Positions 47,978 to 56,633 of a DNA stretch of 64,000 nucleotides are shown here, one piece after another. Origin of the DNA: Chloroflexota bacterium (GTDB lineage: Bacteria > Chloroflexota > Anaerolineae > B4-G1); the NCBI GenBank assembly GCA_012514315.1, contig JAAZAN010000205.1, positions 1-64,000 of the forward strand, read 5' to 3'. The position numbers and the translations under genes are program-made. Every line of letters starts with the position of its first letter. Positions within the stretch are counted from its first letter, which is position 1. The notes under the pieces were generated by a model. The model had not been told where the DNA came from, ran no database searches, and was given only the letters and a program-made list of their open reading frames with translations.

Positions 47978-49372
47978 TTACCGACGGCGCCGGCCGGACC
48001 GGCGCTGGATGGCCCCGCCCCGATATGGCGGAGCCACGATCGCGAACAAAGTGCAACGACTGACGTCGAGCATACGTGTCGCCAGACGGGGGTCGAGTTC
48101 CTCGATTGGCGTTGCGGTGGTGATCACCGTGGGCAGACGAGCGTTGTAGCGGTAATCAAAGATCTGATGGAGCTTCTCTCGCGCCCACGGCGTGGCAGAT
48201 TCGGTGCCTAGATCATCCAGTACGAGCAACGGTGTGCGCCGCACCTGCTCAAAGCGTTTGTCGAACGACACCAGCGTCTGAGGGTTGAACGATGCACGTA
48301 GGTGATCCAAGAGATCGGGAACAACAACGAAGAGCGCAGGGTGCCCTTCCGCCATTCGCTGGTTGGCTATGGCTGCGGCAATGTGTGTCTTGCCGGTTCC
48401 ATACGTTCCGGCAAGAATGAGCCAGTCACGCGGTTGTCTCGCAAACTCCTGCGCAACCTGAACGACGCGCGCCAGGTTCTCATACTCATCCTGTGAGATC
48501 TCGCCCTTTCGCAGATCGAACGTCTCAAACTGCTGTTCCGAGTGCAGCGTCAGGCTGCTCAGGTCAGACTGGTCCTGATCGATACCCGCGCGACGATAGT
48601 CAGGAGCAGCGATCGAGACAATCTTGCTCAATCCCAGATCGACAATGCGAGAGCGAAGCCTCAGCGGGATATCCTCCAATTCATGGTTCGTCGTGATCAC
48701 AGTCGGCAGACGCGCGTTGTATCGATAGTTGATGATCTGAAAGAGCTTCTCCTGAGCCCACGGAGTGCTGCTCTCCGTTCCCAGGTCGTCCAGGATGAGC
48801 AAAGGAACGGTCCGCACGTTCTCAAACCGTGCATCATAGCGCACGTCACTCGTTGGTGAGAACGCAGCTCGAAGGTGATCCAGAAGGTCCGGGATTGTCG
48901 TAAACAACACGGGATCTCCACGATCTATGCAGGCATTGGCGATGGCCGCCGCCAAGTGGGTCTTTCCGCAGCCGTACCCTCCTCGAAGAACCAGCCACCC
49001 CTCGGGCCCCTGGGCAAACTCCACAGCCTCCTCGAAGGCCCAGCGCAGATTCGCCCGCTTGTCAGGCGAAAGCCCGTGTCCTTCCGGCACGAACGAGTCG
49101 AACGTCATACGTCCGAGCACGTCCAGATCGCTCTCAGAGCGCAGTGTCGCTGCACGCTGTTCCGCTATCTTAGCGAGTCGACACCTGCACGGAATCAGCC
49201 TCCCGAAGTCCGGATGGTCAATTGGAGCTCCCGAACGCAGGTACCCAATTCCGTTGCACAGCGAACACACAGTCTCCGGCTCGGGCGGTCCATCAGTGCT
49301 GGATGAACTCGCCGTACTCGCCTTCGATGTAGCGTCGACGATCAGTTTCGTCACCTCGCCTATCTGCTTCAT
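47978..49372 (-). CDS. tandem DnaC/IstB-like AAA+ ATPase (two AAA+ domains) with N-terminal Cys cluster
   Basis: Two Walker A (GGYGCGKTHLAAAIAN, GTYGTGKTHIAAAIAN), two Walker B (VPLLILDDLGTESSTPWA, TPLLVLDDLGTESATPWA), two sensor-I-like YRYNARLPTVIT; N-terminal CSLCNGIGYLR...CRC. Confidence 0.9.
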   Translation of the reverse strand: MKQIGEVTKLIVDATSKASTASSSSTDGPPEPETVCSLCNGIGYLRSGAPIDHPDFGRLIPCRCRLAKIAEQRAATLRSESDLDVLGRMTFDSFVPEGHGLSPDKRANLRWAFEEAVEFAQGPEGWLVLRGGYGCGKTHLAAAIANACIDRGDPVLFTTIPDLLDHLRAAFSPTSDVRYDARFENVRTVPLLILDDLGTESSTPWAQEKLFQIINYRYNARLPTVITTNHELEDIPLRLRSRIVDLGLSKIVSIAAPDYRRAGIDQDQSDLSSLTLHSEQQFETFDLRKGEISQDEYENLARVVQVAQEFARQPRDWLILAGTYGTGKTHIAAAIANQRMAEGHPALFVVVPDLLDHLRASFNPQTLVSFDKRFEQVRRTPLLVLDDLGTESATPWAREKLHQIFDYRYNARLPTVITTATPIEELDPRLATRMLDVSRCTLFAIVAPPYRGGAIQRRSGRRRR

Positions 49373-49970
49373 CCCCTCTGCCTTCAGCGGCCCACCGCTC
49401 AAGTATGGCCCGCACATACCGCCAACTACGCTTGTTCATCGCAACAGCTTCGCGGAATGCATCCTCAATCCATTCGGGCGGATAGGATCGCTCCGCATCG
49501 CGCAACTCGTCGGCAAGCAGTGGCGTGAGTACACCGATGTTCTGATGATAGAGCTCGAATATACTCGGTCTACCAGCCACTTCCACCGCCTCTGGCCATT
49601 CGCCCTGACCGATCTCGGCGACAGCCGCCCGGCCCTTGGCCGAATTCGCGAAATAGACGCCGCACTCCCCGTCCCCTGTTGTGATCGTCGTGTACAGCAG
49701 CGTTCCCCGGTCCACAAGCCTCTGGAGCGTACATTCGAGATCGACCAGCGAACCGCCTCCCAACGCGGACAGCACCTCTTTGTCCTGCAGAATATCCTCG
49801 TGCCGGACATACCGAACCTGACGATGTTGACGACCGAGACGCCAGAGGATCAGTAAGGTAAGCTTCAGCTCCGCCAGGTCGTCGATCATAGGGATGAGAT
49901 CGGTGAAGATGGACTCAGGCAGAGCAACCGTAGGACTCCTGCCAGCGGGAAAACCGGCAAATACACGCAT
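49293..49970 (-). CDS. DnaD-domain primosome-like protein
   Basis: PESIFTDLIPMIDDLAELKLTLLILWRL N-terminus; IFELYHQNIGVLTPLLADELRDAERSYPPEWIEDAFREAVAMNKRSWRYVRAILERWAAEG DnaD C-terminal motif. Confidence 0.85.
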   Translation of the reverse strand: MRVFAGFPAGRSPTVALPESIFTDLIPMIDDLAELKLTLLILWRLGRQHRQVRYVRHEDILQDKEVLSALGGGSLVDLECTLQRLVDRGTLLYTTITTGDGECGVYFANSAKGRAAVAEIGQGEWPEAVEVAGRPSIFELYHQNIGVLTPLLADELRDAERSYPPEWIEDAFREAVAMNKRSWRYVRAILERWAAEGRGDEADRRGDETDRRRYIEGEYGEFIQH

Positions 49971-49991
49971 ATCTGATATCCTAGTCCACCG

Positions 49992-50903
49992 CTATGCCGC
50001 AACGCGTGCCAGATAGATGGCAGCGTTCCCCTCGTGTGATGAGTAGTAACTCACCCAAAGAGTATCCCCGTACCATACCAACCCCGGGTAGCTGCAGTCT
50101 CCACCAGACGGCAATGCGAGCGCCTCACGAGTCACGCCCAGCTTGTGGTCCAGCCAACACAGTGCCATGCGCTGGCAACCCTCATAAAGCCGTCCACCCA
50201 CCAGGCAGCGTCTATCGGGAAGCACAATCAGGTTTGGCCCACCGACCTGGACTCCCAGGTCCAGCCACCGCCACGCCTGGTAGGGGGGGCGGGCAATACC
50301 AAGGAGCGCAGACCGCGTATCCTGTTCCCGCCGCAACAAGCACAGACCGGTGTCATCATCAAGGAAACGCAATGTTGCTTCGTTCGGGAATCCGGCATCG
50401 CACAGAGTCTCCACGAGCACGTCAAAACGCTGTCCGTCGGTGCTGCGGTACAGCCGCACCCGACCGCCACCCCGCGCGGATCGCTCGTAGCCCACGCCAT
50501 ACGCCATTCCCAGGTGCCACGTTACACGCCAGATCCAGAACCCAGGGTCCCCCACGGCCACCGGGCCATCCCATGCCCTTCCATCATCTGAAAAGTAGAC
50601 CACTGACTGGTGACTGGCGGGAGCCGGCTGGTGAAGGGCTGACGCTGCACAGAGCATCAGCCGGCTGCTGGGTGTGATGCAGAGCTTTGGATCCCGCAGG
50701 TCGCCGGTCTCCGATGTGTGCAGTGCCATAGAGCTCCATTTCACGCCATCCGACGACGAGATGACGCGAAGTGCACCATGGGGAGACACATGCGCCTCTC
50801 CCTCACGGAACGTGCAAAACCACGCATCGCCGAACCGCGCCAGGTCGGTGAACGCGCTATGGGGCGCGGCATCCCATATCTTCCTGACGTTGAGAAGATC
50901 CAC
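49992..50903 (-). CDS. sialidase/BNR-like beta-propeller protein
   Basis: VISSSDGVKWSS, VYFSDDGRAWDG, RLYRSTDGQRFD Asp-box-like repeats; GTG start 50903 with AGGAGGT SD. Confidence 0.7.
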   Translation of the reverse strand: MDLLNVRKIWDAAPHSAFTDLARFGDAWFCTFREGEAHVSPHGALRVISSSDGVKWSSMALHTSETGDLRDPKLCITPSSRLMLCAASALHQPAPASHQSVVYFSDDGRAWDGPVAVGDPGFWIWRVTWHLGMAYGVGYERSARGGGRVRLYRSTDGQRFDVLVETLCDAGFPNEATLRFLDDDTGLCLLRREQDTRSALLGIARPPYQAWRWLDLGVQVGGPNLIVLPDRRCLVGGRLYEGCQRMALCWLDHKLGVTREALALPSGGDCSYPGLVWYGDTLWVSYYSSHEGNAAIYLARVAA

Positions 50904-50980
50904 CCTTCTACCTCCTAGTGACCCGATACGAACTCTCCGGGCGGTCCCGTGTGTCCCACCAGCCAGCCGAATCCCCAAGG

Positions 50981-52324
50981 TCAGGCAAGGCCGACCGGTG
51001 GAGGCCGCATTTCGGCATCGAGGAACTGCGCCAGCCGTTTCCTGAAGAAGAGCTGTACGACGCCCGTAGGGCCGTTCCGATGCTTCGCGACGATCACTTC
51101 AGCAATGTTCTGTTGCTCAGTTTCCGGATGATACATGTCATCACGATAGATGAACATCACCACGTCAGCATCCTGCTCCAATGAGCCAGACTCGCGCAGA
51201 TCGGACAGCATGGGCCGTTTGTCGGTTCGTTGCTCAACCGCGCGCGAGAGCTGAGATGCAGCCACGACGGGAACACCCAGCTCCCGTGCGAGTGCTTTGA
51301 GCGAGCGTGAGATGTATGACACTTCCTGAACCCTGTTCTCGGACCTCACATCGCCCACCATCAGCTGCAGATAGTCGACGAAGATAAGATCCAGGCCGTG
51401 CTCCGAATGGAGACGCCTTGCCTTGGTACGGAGCTGCAACACCGAGACGGCTGGCGTGTCATCAATGTAAATCGGGAGTTCGGATACCTTGCCTGTGGCC
51501 TCGGCGAAGAGCGGCCACTCTTGGTCCTCAAGCCGTCCCAGCCTCAGTCGTTGAGCGTCAATCCCGGTCTCCGCTGAGACGATACGCTGCACAATCTGCT
51601 CATTGGACATCTCCAGACTGAACACCGCAACGGTCTTGCCGTGACGCGCTGCATTCCTGGCGACTGAGAGACACAGAGACGTCTTGCCAACAGAGGGACG
51701 CGCCGCAATGATGATGAAGTCCGACTTCTGCAGCCCTCCCAGCAGGCGATCCAGGTCTGCAAACCCAGTCGGCACCCCCAAGGGCTCCCCTTGGTGGGCG
51801 TACAGGTACTCAATCCGATCGTAGTAGGCGTGCGCAATGGCGCTGATCGGCGCCAGGTCGCGCGTAATGCGGCGCTGCGACACGCTGAACAGTGCTTGTT
51901 CAGCCTGGTCGACAACCTCATCGACATCCTCGGTCTCCTTGTACGCAAGTTGAGCAATCTGACTCGCCGCAGAGATGAGACGTCGACGAATCGCCGCGTG
52001 CTCTGTGATATGTCCATAGGCCGCGACGTTGATCGCACTCGGCACCGCGTTAATGAGCCGCGTGACGTAGGCCGCCCCCCCGACCTCATCGAGCTGACCA
52101 CGACGCTCCAACTCATCGCACAGCGTGACGAAGTCCACCGGATCACGCCGCTCATGCAGCGCCAGGATCACCTCATAGATCCAGGCGTTCTTCTGAATGT
52201 AGAAATCGTCCGGCTTGAGGAAGCTGGAGACCCCGAACAGCGCCTCAGGATCGATGAGTAGAGAGCCGAGAACCGCCTCCTCGGCCTCGACGTTGTGGGG
52301 AACCATCTTGTCGGGCGTTGCCAT
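50981..52324 (-). CDS. dnaB: replicative DNA helicase DnaB
   Basis: [87 protein letters not shown]. Confidence 0.97.
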   Translation of the reverse strand: MATPDKMVPHNVEAEEAVLGSLLIDPEALFGVSSFLKPDDFYIQKNAWIYEVILALHERRDPVDFVTLCDELERRGQLDEVGGAAYVTRLINAVPSAINVAAYGHITEHAAIRRRLISAASQIAQLAYKETEDVDEVVDQAEQALFSVSQRRITRDLAPISAIAHAYYDRIEYLYAHQGEPLGVPTGFADLDRLLGGLQKSDFIIIAARPSVGKTSLCLSVARNAARHGKTVAVFSLEMSNEQIVQRIVSAETGIDAQRLRLGRLEDQEWPLFAEATGKVSELPIYIDDTPAVSVLQLRTKARRLHSEHGLDLIFVDYLQLMVGDVRSENRVQEVSYISRSLKALARELGVPVVAASQLSRAVEQRTDKRPMLSDLRESGSLEQDADVVMFIYRDDMYHPETEQQNIAEVIVAKHRNGPTGVVQLFFRKRLAQFLDAEMRPPPVGLA

Positions 52325-52335
52325 TGGGGCTCCTG

Positions 52336-52827
52336 CTACTGAAGGGGTAGATCGTCCAGATCCAGCGTATTGATGAAGTCACGGAACGCCGAGAGCTCCT
52401 CATCTTCTGAGTCCTCACCCACATCGGGCTGCGGAGTGATTCCTGCCTCAGCCATTACCTCGTCCGCCACATATATCGGCACTTCGGCCCGGACGGCCAG
52501 CGCTAGCGCGTCCGATGGTCTCGAATCGATGTCCAACGTTTCGTGACCCACTTGGACGCCAATACGCGCAAAAAAGGTGTTGTCGTGCAGCTCTGTAACG
52601 ACAATCCGAGAGATCTCCCCCCCCATCTCGCCGATCACGTTGAAGAGCAGGTCGTGGGTCAATGGACGCTGTACCTCCATATCTCTGAGCCGCATGGCAA
52701 TCGCCTCAGCTTCGTACGGCCCGATCCATATCGGCAGGTACCTCTCGGACCCAATCTCCTTGAGCACGACAATGCGATGCGCAGACATCAGACTCACACG
52801 AATACTATCGACACTCACCTCTATCAT
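52336..52827 (-). CDS. bifunctional nuclease (DUF151) family protein
   Basis: [69 protein letters not shown]. Confidence 0.93.
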   Translation of the reverse strand: MIEVSVDSIRVSLMSAHRIVVLKEIGSERYLPIWIGPYEAEAIAMRLRDMEVQRPLTHDLLFNVIGEMGGEISRIVVTELHDNTFFARIGVQVGHETLDIDSRPSDALALAVRAEVPIYVADEVMAEAGITPQPDVGEDSEDEELSAFRDFINTLDLDDLPLQ

Positions 52828-52968
52828 CGTCCCCCCTCCAAGCGCGCCCCCTGCACCCATGGGCATTATACACCCACGACCAACGTGTGCCAACCGTAGT
52901 CGAAATGCGTCACTCCAGCCGACGTCTAGGCGATGATGCAGGAGCAGCACCGTCAGGCGGGGATCAAT

Positions 52969-55900
52969 CTACTGCCTGGCAACCACGACTCTACTGACAG
53001 CGATCCGATCGTGACCCTCTAGTGTGGTCAGCCGCAGTCCTGTGTGCACATCGTATAGCCCCGCACAGATCGTATACTGGCCGTCCGGTGTATCCCGTCC
53101 CATCGACAGGACACGGGAGTCGAACACGTACTCGCCCGGTAGCCATCCGGTCGTCGGACGCCGCCACGCCGCAGGTTCGCCATCCGACTGCGCCACGATA
53201 TGTCCACTGCCGTCTATCAGGTGCAGAAAGACCCGATAACTCACCTCTGTCTCATCCTCTGCGCGCCACACCAGGGTGACATTGAGATCCGCGGGAGGCG
53301 AGAGTGGCGCGCCAACAGCGTCGAGGTCAGCCCCGACCAGGCTCGCAACCGGGCCCACCGCATCCCATAGCGCTGCATCGACTGAAACGTCCGTCCGAGG
53401 CGCCTCCCACGTACGCTCTGGATTGCGTAGTGCAATCGTCCCGATAGCCCAGAAGCGAGAAGCCGCCATACCGACCTCATACCCGTATACGCCGTCAGGA
53501 ACTCGTGACGGGATGCGCAGCACCAACTGAGTTCGCAGACGGTCCCCTGCTCTCCACTCCTCCAGTGGGTAGTTGCGGGCAATTGCGTACTCATCAGTCC
53601 ACAGCACGGATCCGTCGCGCGCGACCAAACGCAGGTGGAACGTTGCCCCCTCGTCGCCTATCTGCCGCAACATCCGAGGATCGATCACCTGCCACAGCAG
53701 GCTGACTGACACCGGGTCACCTGGCGCCGACTCCTGCCGGTCAATTCCCGCAGCTATCAAGTGCACTCCAGGCAGCGCTGCACCATCTAGCACGGTCAGA
53801 CTGGGGTCAGGCTGGTGCTCACCTCGACCGGCGTGGCTTATGGTCAACTGCCCGAAGTCCACCTCAGCCACCGTCTGGTGCGTGTCACGCCGGACCAGTG
53901 CCACACGAAAGCGATACTCGCCTGGCGGCGTGCCGTCCTTCATCGTCAACACAAAGGGATCCATGATAATGTGATCGGGAGTCCACGCGTCGGTTCCCGG
54001 AGCGAAACGCCAGTCAGTCGGTCGCGCCGCATCTCCGGCGCTCCACACCAGTCCCTCGGAGTCCACAACCTGGATCACGCGATCGTAGACCACGCCGATC
54101 GGCCGGGACGGTCGCCAGTACGGCGTGATGGTCACCGTCGCATCGGCAGGAAACCGTTCGTGAGATTGATCATACCCCAGCATGCGCAGATCGCCGGTCA
54201 GGTCAATGACCTCAGTATGGTCAACACCGTGGATGGTATCTCCAACCGCAAGTGGCCGGCGCAGAGGAGTGTCAACTTGGTCAAGCAGCAGCTTGCCCCC
54301 GAGAAATCCAAAGGCCAGAAGAATTACCCACCACCATGCCAATGAGACATTGTCCACCATCGGAGTGTCACACTGGCCGGCCAACCGGCGTGGCCGCCGG
54401 CCCCTGACCATCAACAGCATAACCAGCCCGAGCGCACTAAGCGCCCATCCCAATCTGCGCGCTATCGTTGATCCAAGACGAACCTGCACCACGTGCTGCC
54501 CTGCCGGGACCGTGAACTGCAACAGTCCATGGGGAGCGCTGGATTCAGTCGGCCACAGGACGCCGTCCAGTGTGACCGACCATCCCGGAAAGTAGAACTG
54601 GCGATACGTGAGGACTGTCTCGCCAGAGAGCTCGACACGATAGGTCGCATCTGTAACTCGATTGCCGGGCTGTGCCTCCACATGTGCATTCGGGGGAACG
54701 GTGAGACGATCGGGCGCTTCGCCAGCCGCCAATTCATCCCGCAGGTCAGATGTGTCGGGTAGCTTGTCGACCCACAGCGGCAGGAACTCGCCGAGCGTCG
54801 TGGTGCCGATGAACAATGGCGGATGCTCGAACGCCATGAGGTCCGCCATCGCGAGGTCCTCAGACACGTCCTCGCGAGGCGGGTAGAGCCAGCCCGCGGT
54901 TGCCACAAGAACCGCGGCTGAGAAGCCACACAGCGCGAGCAGTGCTCCCCGTCCAGCCCGCACCTCCGTGAAACTAGCGCCCGCCATCATCGCGGCGGCC
55001 AGTGAGGCAGGCCCCAGGAAACGCCAGGGATAGAACGTCAACTGGAGCGGGCGCAACACCTCCCATATTGGTCGAGTCAGAACAGTCGTCATCGCGACGG
55101 ACAAACAGAGCACAATGACCCATCCGACCACACACTTGCGAGCCCTCAAGGTGAGGCATCGCCAGCGTCCGGGAAGGGCGAACGCCGCAATGATCAGAGG
55201 AACGAACGGCAGCGAGCGAACCACAGGGGGATTGAGTAGAGACGGATCGGCTGGTAGTCGCGGCCACGACACCAACTGCGGTAGCGAAAGGAAATTGGCT
55301 CGAAAGCTGTACCCCTGACCGATCGCGACATCCGACTGGATCCAGCCGGCTTCAGCCACCGCGGGAAGCCAGAAGAACGCGCTCAGCAGCCCACCGAGCA
55401 ACAGGCCCGCGATCGGATGCACGAGATGTTCCCAACCCAGCCGATAGCCGAGCCACAGTAACCAGGCGCCCAGCACAATCAGGATCTGGAGTAAGATCCC
55501 GTGGTGACTGAGCATCATAGCAGCAACAGCCATCGCCACTAGGCCGAGCCATCGCCCACGAGAGATCGCCGCTCGCCTGATCGCGAGAATCAGCAGCGGC
55601 AGCCAACTCAATGCCAGACTCTCGGGTAGGCTTCCCCTGACGTGCGCATCGTAAAGCAGATAAGGGCTGGTCACATACCCCACGGCGGCCACCCAACCGC
55701 CCATTGGTCCGAACTCGTCCCGGCCCAGTAGATAGGCAAACCACGCCGCAAGCACAAACTGCCCGGTTCCCACCAGCCGGTATGCCGTGGTGATGCCAAG
55801 CCCCACCTGGTGGAGAGCTACAACGGCCAGATGCGCCAACAGGGGGAAATAGTTGCCGACAGGATATCCGTATCCATGTACCAAGTCAGGGAACCATCGG

Positions 55901-56139
55901 GGCCAGAGCTGACCCCAATCCACCAGGCGACTCAGCGCAAATGCACGGTATAGGTGAGGCAGTGCGTCGTTCGTGCGTGGGATCCCGGTTCCAAAGAATG
56001 GCGTGGCAGCCACGAGAGCGATCAGTGCGAGGCCGATAGCTGTGACGCATCTGGACTCACGCGCTTCGCATCCTCGTTCAGACCGCGCAGCGGACCGGCG
56101 TTCCATACTACACTCGCCCCCCCGATCGTATCGTCTCAC
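52969..56139 (-). CDS. very large membrane protein (YfhO/PTPS-related-like) with C-terminal beta-rich modules, paralog 1
   Basis: Polytopic N-terminus (PHLYRAFALSRLVDWGQLWPRWFPDLVHGYGYPVGNYFPLLAHL); C-terminus SYRVFVHLIDGSGHIVAQSDGEPAAWRRPTTGWLPGEYVFDS. Confidence 0.8.
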   Translation of the reverse strand: MRRYDRGGECSMERRSAARSERGCEARESRCVTAIGLALIALVAATPFFGTGIPRTNDALPHLYRAFALSRLVDWGQLWPRWFPDLVHGYGYPVGNYFPLLAHLAVVALHQVGLGITTAYRLVGTGQFVLAAWFAYLLGRDEFGPMGGWVAAVGYVTSPYLLYDAHVRGSLPESLALSWLPLLILAIRRAAISRGRWLGLVAMAVAAMMLSHHGILLQILIVLGAWLLWLGYRLGWEHLVHPIAGLLLGGLLSAFFWLPAVAEAGWIQSDVAIGQGYSFRANFLSLPQLVSWPRLPADPSLLNPPVVRSLPFVPLIIAAFALPGRWRCLTLRARKCVVGWVIVLCLSVAMTTVLTRPIWEVLRPLQLTFYPWRFLGPASLAAAMMAGASFTEVRAGRGALLALCGFSAAVLVATAGWLYPPREDVSEDLAMADLMAFEHPPLFIGTTTLGEFLPLWVDKLPDTSDLRDELAAGEAPDRLTVPPNAHVEAQPGNRVTDATYRVELSGETVLTYRQFYFPGWSVTLDGVLWPTESSAPHGLLQFTVPAGQHVVQVRLGSTIARRLGWALSALGLVMLLMVRGRRPRRLAGQCDTPMVDNVSLAWWWVILLAFGFLGGKLLLDQVDTPLRRPLAVGDTIHGVDHTEVIDLTGDLRMLGYDQSHERFPADATVTITPYWRPSRPIGVVYDRVIQVVDSEGLVWSAGDAARPTDWRFAPGTDAWTPDHIIMDPFVLTMKDGTPPGEYRFRVALVRRDTHQTVAEVDFGQLTISHAGRGEHQPDPSLTVLDGAALPGVHLIAAGIDRQESAPGDPVSVSLLWQVIDPRMLRQIGDEGATFHLRLVARDGSVLWTDEYAIARNYPLEEWRAGDRLRTQLVLRIPSRVPDGVYGYEVGMAASRFWAIGTIALRNPERTWEAPRTDVSVDAALWDAVGPVASLVGADLDAVGAPLSPPADLNVTLVWRAEDETEVSYRVFLHLIDGSGHIVAQSDGEPAAWRRPTTGWLPGEYVFDSRVLSMGRDTPDGQYTICAGLYDVHTGLRLTTLEGHDRIAVSRVVVARQ

Positions 56140-56617
56140 GGCTCGATCGCAATCACGTCGAGCGCGACCCGGCTATCCTGAATGGGTCGGTCGGCATCCG
56201 ATACAGTGAAGCGCTCCCGGGCAAGCCCTGTCGGCGCGACGACCGCCAACCACCGGCCACGATGTTGCTCACGGTCGACGACCCACAGCGCGCGAAGTGC
56301 ACGATAGTGGAAGAGCGGTGTGACGCTCCTCACAAGGGCCGAGGCGATGCAAGGGGAGTACGGTATCGAGAGCCCCAGAAGCTGCCCCCCCGCAACCAGG
56401 TAGACGTGCATCGGCGAGTCTCCTACGTCAAGACCGGGGCGTGTGAGCGCGAGAGACTGGATGCCCCGAACGATATCACGCTCCCGCAGAGCGAACGACG
56501 CTTCACCCACAGCGTATTGGGAATGCTGGTCAGGCGCCAAGTTCGCAGGGCAAGACCGACCAGTGCCACCAAGACAGTCGCAAAATCCGGTATCACTATC
56601 GAACGTCGCACACGCAT
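56136..56617 (-). pseudogene. frameshifted, internally truncated GT-C (PMT/GT39/ArnT-like) glycosyltransferase remnant
   Basis: Frame 1 MRVRRSIVIPDFATVLVALVGLALRTWRLTSIPNTLWV continues in another frame as VGEASFALRERDIVRGIQSLALTRPGLDVGDSPMHVYLVAGGQLLGLSIPYSPCIASAL; break at an LWxDEA-like site. Confidence 0.7.
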
Positions 56618-56633
56618 TCCCCGTACCGCTACA

